64,000 nucleotides of DNA from positions 4,466,501 through 4,530,500 of the forward strand of contig CM069880.1 of NCBI GenBank assembly GCA_036172665.1, read 5' to 3'. Under the pieces are notes generated by a model that was given only the letters and a program-made list of their open reading frames with translations, did no database searches and was not told the DNA's origin. The position numbers and the translations under genes were made by a program. Positions 62,948 to 64,000 of this stretch are shown piece by piece; positions within the stretch are counted from its first letter, which is position 1, and each line of letters starts with the position of its first letter. The DNA comes from Prosopocoilus inquinatus. Lineage: Eukaryota > Arthropoda > Insecta > Coleoptera > Lucanidae.

Positions 62948-64000
62948 GACGTTCCAACGGACTCCAGTAACTCTGATGTGAGTTACGAAGTTCTCGCACT
63001 CAGCAGAAGCTGGAAATAGTTTTGAACGAAACAACACGTATTAGCGTTGTTCCTGTGATGTATCTAATCGATCCTTACTTATCTAATATGTTATTTGACG
63101 ATTCAACGGACTCCAGTAACTCTGATGTGAGATACGAAGTTCTCGCACTCAGCAGAAGCTGGAAATAGTTTTGAACGAAACAACACGTATTAGCATTGTT
63201 CCTGTGATGTATCTAATCGATCCTTACTTATCTAATATGTTATTTGACGTTTCAACGAACTCCAGTAACTCTGATGTGAGATACGAAGTTCTCGCACTCA
63301 GCAGAAGCTGGAAATAGTTTTGAACGAAATAACACGTATTAGCGTTGTTCCTGTGATGTATCTAATCGATCCTTACTTATCTAATATGTTAATTGACGTT
63401 CCAACGGACTCCAGTAACTCTGATGTGAGATACGAAGTTTTCGCACTCAGCAGAAGCTGGAAATAGTTTTGAACGAAACAACACGTATTAGCATTGTTCG
63501 TGTGATGTATCTAATCGATCCTTACGTATCTATCATGTTATTTGACGTTACGATGGACTCCAGTAACTCTGATGTGAGATACGAAGTTTTCGGACGCAGC
63601 GGAAGCTGGAAATAGTTTTGAACGAAATAACACGTATTAGCGTTGTTCCTGTGATGTATCTAATCGATCCTTACTTATCTAATATGTTAATTGACGTTCC
63701 AACGGACTCCAGTAACTCTGATGTGAGATACGAAGTTCTCGCACTCAGCAGAAGCTGGAAATAGTTTTGAACGAAATAACACGTATTAGCGTTGTTCCTG
63801 TGATGTATCTAATCGATCCTTACTTATCTATCATGTTATTTGACGTTACGATGGACTCCAGTATCTCTGATGTGAGATACGAAATTTTCGGACGCAGCGG
63901 AAGCTGGAAATAGTTTTGAACGAAATAACACGTATTAGCGTTGTTCCTGTGATGTATCTAATCGATCCTTACTTATCTAATATGTTAATTGACGTTCCAA

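Larger units (their letters stand above)
32335..64000. repeat. 149-bp satellite array, segment 7 (31.7 kb, uninterrupted)
   Basis: About 212.5 monomers, all in the same orientation, running off the right edge. Starting at monomer base 22 and ending at base 103, the length is 4 bp short of perfect phase. Three deletions explain this: 2 bp near 32,545, 1 bp near 44,453 (CCTTATTATCT) and 1 bp near 58,439 (CCTGTGTGTATC). Monomers are more homogeneous than around the modules. The part from 33 to 53 kb carries rare variants such as GAAGCAACATG, GACACAACACG, TCTATTACG, GTATGAAATCG and CGCACCGG. The part from 53 to 64 kb carries ATAATGTCATTTG, CGATTCAACG and GATAAGAAG. No gene, RNA or non-satellite insertion was seen. 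Confidence 0.97.

Noticed and set aside
1..64000. CRISPR-like array of regularly spaced repeats
   Set aside because: Whole 149-bp units are repeated with no unique spacers, and the context is a eukaryotic retroelement, so this is satellite DNA.

Overview
The window looks like constitutive heterochromatin (centromeric or pericentromeric) from an animal, most plausibly an insect. About 50.9 kb of the 64 kb is one head-to-tail satellite with a 149-bp monomer (about 341 monomers, all in the same orientation). It is interrupted only by five copies of a 1,440-bp non-satellite module and by one complete BEL/Pao-type LTR retrotransposon. The insect or arthropod assignment rests on the retrotransposon class and the AT-rich composition. 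It is an inference.

Layout. Satellite: 1-1578, 3019-5467, 6907-8314, 9755-10510, 16454-20682, 22123-30894 and 32335-64000. Module copies: 1579-3018, 5468-6906, 8315-9754, 20683-22122 and 30895-32334. Retrotransposon: 10511-16453 on the minus strand, flanked by the 5-bp target duplication CACGT. No host gene, tRNA, rRNA or CRISPR array was recognised.

Satellite organisation. Two main monomer types often alternate as a 298-bp dimer. A-type carries AATATGTTA, then CCAACGGACTCC or TTCAACGGACTCC, then TTCTCGCACTCAGCAGAAGC. B-type carries ATCATGTTATTTGACG, then TTACGATGGACTCC, then TTTTCGGACGCAGCGGAAGC. On top of this lie kilobase-scale duplications whose offsets are integer numbers of monomers (11, 12, 13, 16, 18, 19, 23, 32, 40 and 86 seen), so no single higher-order repeat explains the array. 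Phase counting shows very few length changes: the last 31.7 kb is accounted for by three small deletions totalling 4 bp.

The five 1,440-bp modules have the same junctions with the satellite, and each replaces the same 82 bp of monomer phase. They therefore descend from one insertion or capture event and then spread together with flanking satellite. Copies 3-5 are nearly identical, and copy 1 is the most divergent.

The retrotransposon is the only convincing protein-coding unit. It has a single uninterrupted Gag-Pol frame of 1,721 codons from the first ATG: gag-like region, three zinc knuckles, aspartic protease, reverse transcriptase, RNase H and integrase. LTRs of 262 and 259 bp differ by three substitutions and one 3-base run-length change, so the insertion is recent. 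One oddity is a cysteine at the usual aromatic steric-gate position of the reverse transcriptase.
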